This document shows, piece by piece, positions 62,814-64,000 of a stretch of 64,000 bases of DNA. The notes under the pieces are model-generated. The model worked only from the letters and a program-made list of their open reading frames with translations. It was not told the origin of the DNA and ran no database searches. The DNA comes from Nitrospirota bacterium. GTDB lineage: Bacteria > Nitrospirota > Nitrospiria > SBBL01 > JAADHI01. Both the position numbers and the translations under genes were made by a program. The DNA lies in NCBI GenBank assembly GCA_029261135.1, contig JAJDBX010000063.1, positions 1 to 64,000 of the forward strand, in the 5' to 3' direction. Position 1 is the first letter of the stretch; each line of letters begins with the position of its first letter.

Positions 62814-64000
62814 TCAATAACACCTTGAATACCCGCAGTGGTTGCATTTTTCGCAGCCTTCTCCAAAGGTCAGTTCACAGCCACAGTCCGGGCAGGGAAA
62901 GACCATTTTTTTTGTTTCTGTAATGGGTTCTTCGATGACTGCCGTTGTGCGAGACGTGGTTGCATAGCGATCTTCAGAGACTTGTGTCTCAAGAGACTGA
63001 TTGAAGATTTTTGAAATCGCGTCCGAGCAGGAAAGCACTTTGTCTGGGCCGATGCCAAAGGGTTTATTACAACGAATGCCAATGAGCTGTTTGACGATAT
63101 CACGGGGTGTGACCCCGGCGCGCATGCAAAGGGAAATCAATCGTCCGATGGCTTCATTGAAAGATCCTTCGCATCCGCCGGCTTTACCCATCGTGGCGAA
63201 AGCTTCGAAAGGTTTTCCACTCTCCTTATCCTGGTTTACGGTAAGATAGAGATCGCCACAAGAAGTCTGACGACGTGTTGTGGTCCCGAGCATCACATCT
63301 GGTCGTGGGCGTGGTGTGACAATTGGAAAGTGTTCTGCTCCGAATGCTTGAGGCTCTGACTTTTTCTCTTTTGCTTTTTTCTCATCCTGGGTCGATTTTC
63401 CTACATTCAGGACCTGATCCGGGCGGCAGCCATCTCGATAAACTGTGATGCCTTTGCAGCCGAGTTGATAAGAAAGCAGGTAAGCATTTTTGATCTCATC
63501 AACGGTCGCTTCCGTTGAGAGGTTTATGGTTTTGCTCACAGCAGAATCGGAATGTTCCTGAAAGGCGGCCTGCATTTTGACATGCCATTCAGGAGCAATT
63601 TCATGAGAGGTGACAAAAACATCTTGCCAGTATCGTGGCACCTGCTTGACGCCGTGCACAGAACCTTTATTTGCCATAATTTGATCCAGTAGGTCTTCGC
63701 TATCAAAGCCTTCACGTTTGGCCACTTCAGTGAAATAATCGAGGGTGTAAGGAAGATGTTCTCCATCCATAACATTTTTATACCAGATTAATGAAAATTC
63801 GGGTTCACAGCCCCCGGAGGTATCCGCGATCATTGAAATGGTTCCAGTCGGTGCGACCGTTGTCAGGTAGGAATTTCGTAAGCGCTTCCCTTGTTTCTGA
63901 TGTCGCGATCCTTCCCAATGCTCGTAAACGCCACGATCCTCTGCAATATGAGCAGATTCATCCCAAGCAATTTTACGAATAAATCCCATGACGGTTCGAC
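62814..64000 (-). CDS. nrdJ: Vitamin B12-dependent (class II) ribonucleotide reductase, C-terminal part
   Basis: The frame is open through the right edge of the window (valine, threonine and arginine codons precede the ATG at 63989), so this is the last ~395 residues. It has the class II/NrdJ catalytic-core segment LTTVAPTGTISMIADTSGGCEPEF and the QLGCKGITVYRDGCRPDQVL region. A TSCPD domain follows (RRQTSCGDLYLTVNQ and GGCEGSFNEAIGRLISLCMRAG), and the protein ends in a zinc ribbon (CPDCGCELTFGEGCEKCNHCGYSRC, in blocks) that holds the C-terminal redox cysteines. It makes deoxyribonucleotides with adenosylcobalamin, with or without oxygen. Confidence 0.95.
   Translation of the reverse strand, partial: RTVMGFIRKIAWDESAHIAEDRGVYEHWEGSRHQKQGKRLRNSYLTTVAPTGTISMIADTSGGCEPEFSLIWYKNVMDGEHLPYTLDYFTEVAKREGFDSEDLLDQIMANKGSVHGVKQVPRYWQDVFVTSHEIAPEWHVKMQAAFQEHSDSAVSKTINLSTEATVDEIKNAYLLSYQLGCKGITVYRDGCRPDQVLNVGKSTQDEKKAKEKKSEPQAFGAEHFPIVTPRPRPDVMLGTTTRRQTSCGDLYLTVNQDKESGKPFEAFATMGKAGGCEGSFNEAIGRLISLCMRAGVTPRDIVKQLIGIRCNKPFGIGPDKVLSCSDAISKIFNQSLETQVSEDRYATTSRTTAVIEEPITETKKMVFPCPDCGCELTFGEGCEKCNHCGYSRCY

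Overview
The window is one stretch of a Gram-negative (diderm) bacterial chromosome with moderate GC. The outer-membrane genes lpxC, lptE and several lipoproteins support this, together with periplasmic murein hydrolases and a proton-pumping complex I. The order leuS-lptE-holA-rpsT-murJ, the PATAN plus roadblock pair, the B12-dependent NrdJ and the methylcitrate genes recall Desulfobacterota, Nitrospirota, Nitrospinota and SAR324-type lineages. I cannot place it more exactly from sequence alone. The isc operon has the full proteobacterial gene order.

Layout. 1-7000: tail of an unknown secreted protein, a LysM/M23 murein hydrolase, metG, then a c-di-GMP-I (GEMM) riboswitch with terminator ahead of an 874-residue lipoprotein. 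7000-17140: housekeeping block hisS, (fic), leuS, lptE, holA, rpsT (minus), murJ, lpxC (minus) and tRNA-Lys (minus); the fic toxin-like gene looks inserted between hisS and leuS. 17200-23250: mixed envelope and accessory genes: a DUF4105 membrane protein, a four-cysteine PD-(D/E)XK nuclease, a secreted protein, a lipoamide-dehydrogenase-like flavoprotein, and an S24 peptidase domain lacking its HTH, coupled to a small lipoprotein. 23280-29000: complete iscR-iscS-iscU-iscA-hscB-hscA-fdx-iscX operon behind a sigma70-like promoter overlapped by IscR-like operator sequences. 29000-34750: amiC, truA, a small unknown gene, and the propionate methylcitrate operon prpD-prpB-prpC (minus).

34900-38100 holds a compact, unusual cluster: a P-loop ATPase overlapping a tandem-nitroreductase SagB-type oxidoreductase, followed by an O-methyltransferase. 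From 38100 to 44100 the chromosome looks eroded. It carries a chemoreceptor whose signalling tip is missing, with a structured leader; a decayed 3' copy of the O-methyltransferase gene; a zinc-ribbon membrane protein; an ECF-like sigma factor with region 2 only; a DoxX/HTTM-like membrane protein; and a decayed 3' copy of that gene.

44186-60606 is a 14-kb-plus complex I operon with a near-consensus promoter. It has nuoA to nuoK, then two MrpD-like antiporter subunits separated by a 90-residue membrane protein, then nuoM and nuoN. That makes four antiporter-type subunits instead of three, and one of the MrpD-like subunits appears to lack the usual TM7 lysine. The window ends with a PATAN (DUF4388) protein, a roadblock-like protein, and the C-terminal part of a class II ribonucleotide reductase on the minus strand.

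The strongest candidates for something undescribed are the four-antiporter hybrid complex I, the ATPase/SagB-type/methyltransferase cluster, the tip-less chemoreceptor with its possible pseudoknot leader, and the riboswitch-controlled giant lipoprotein.
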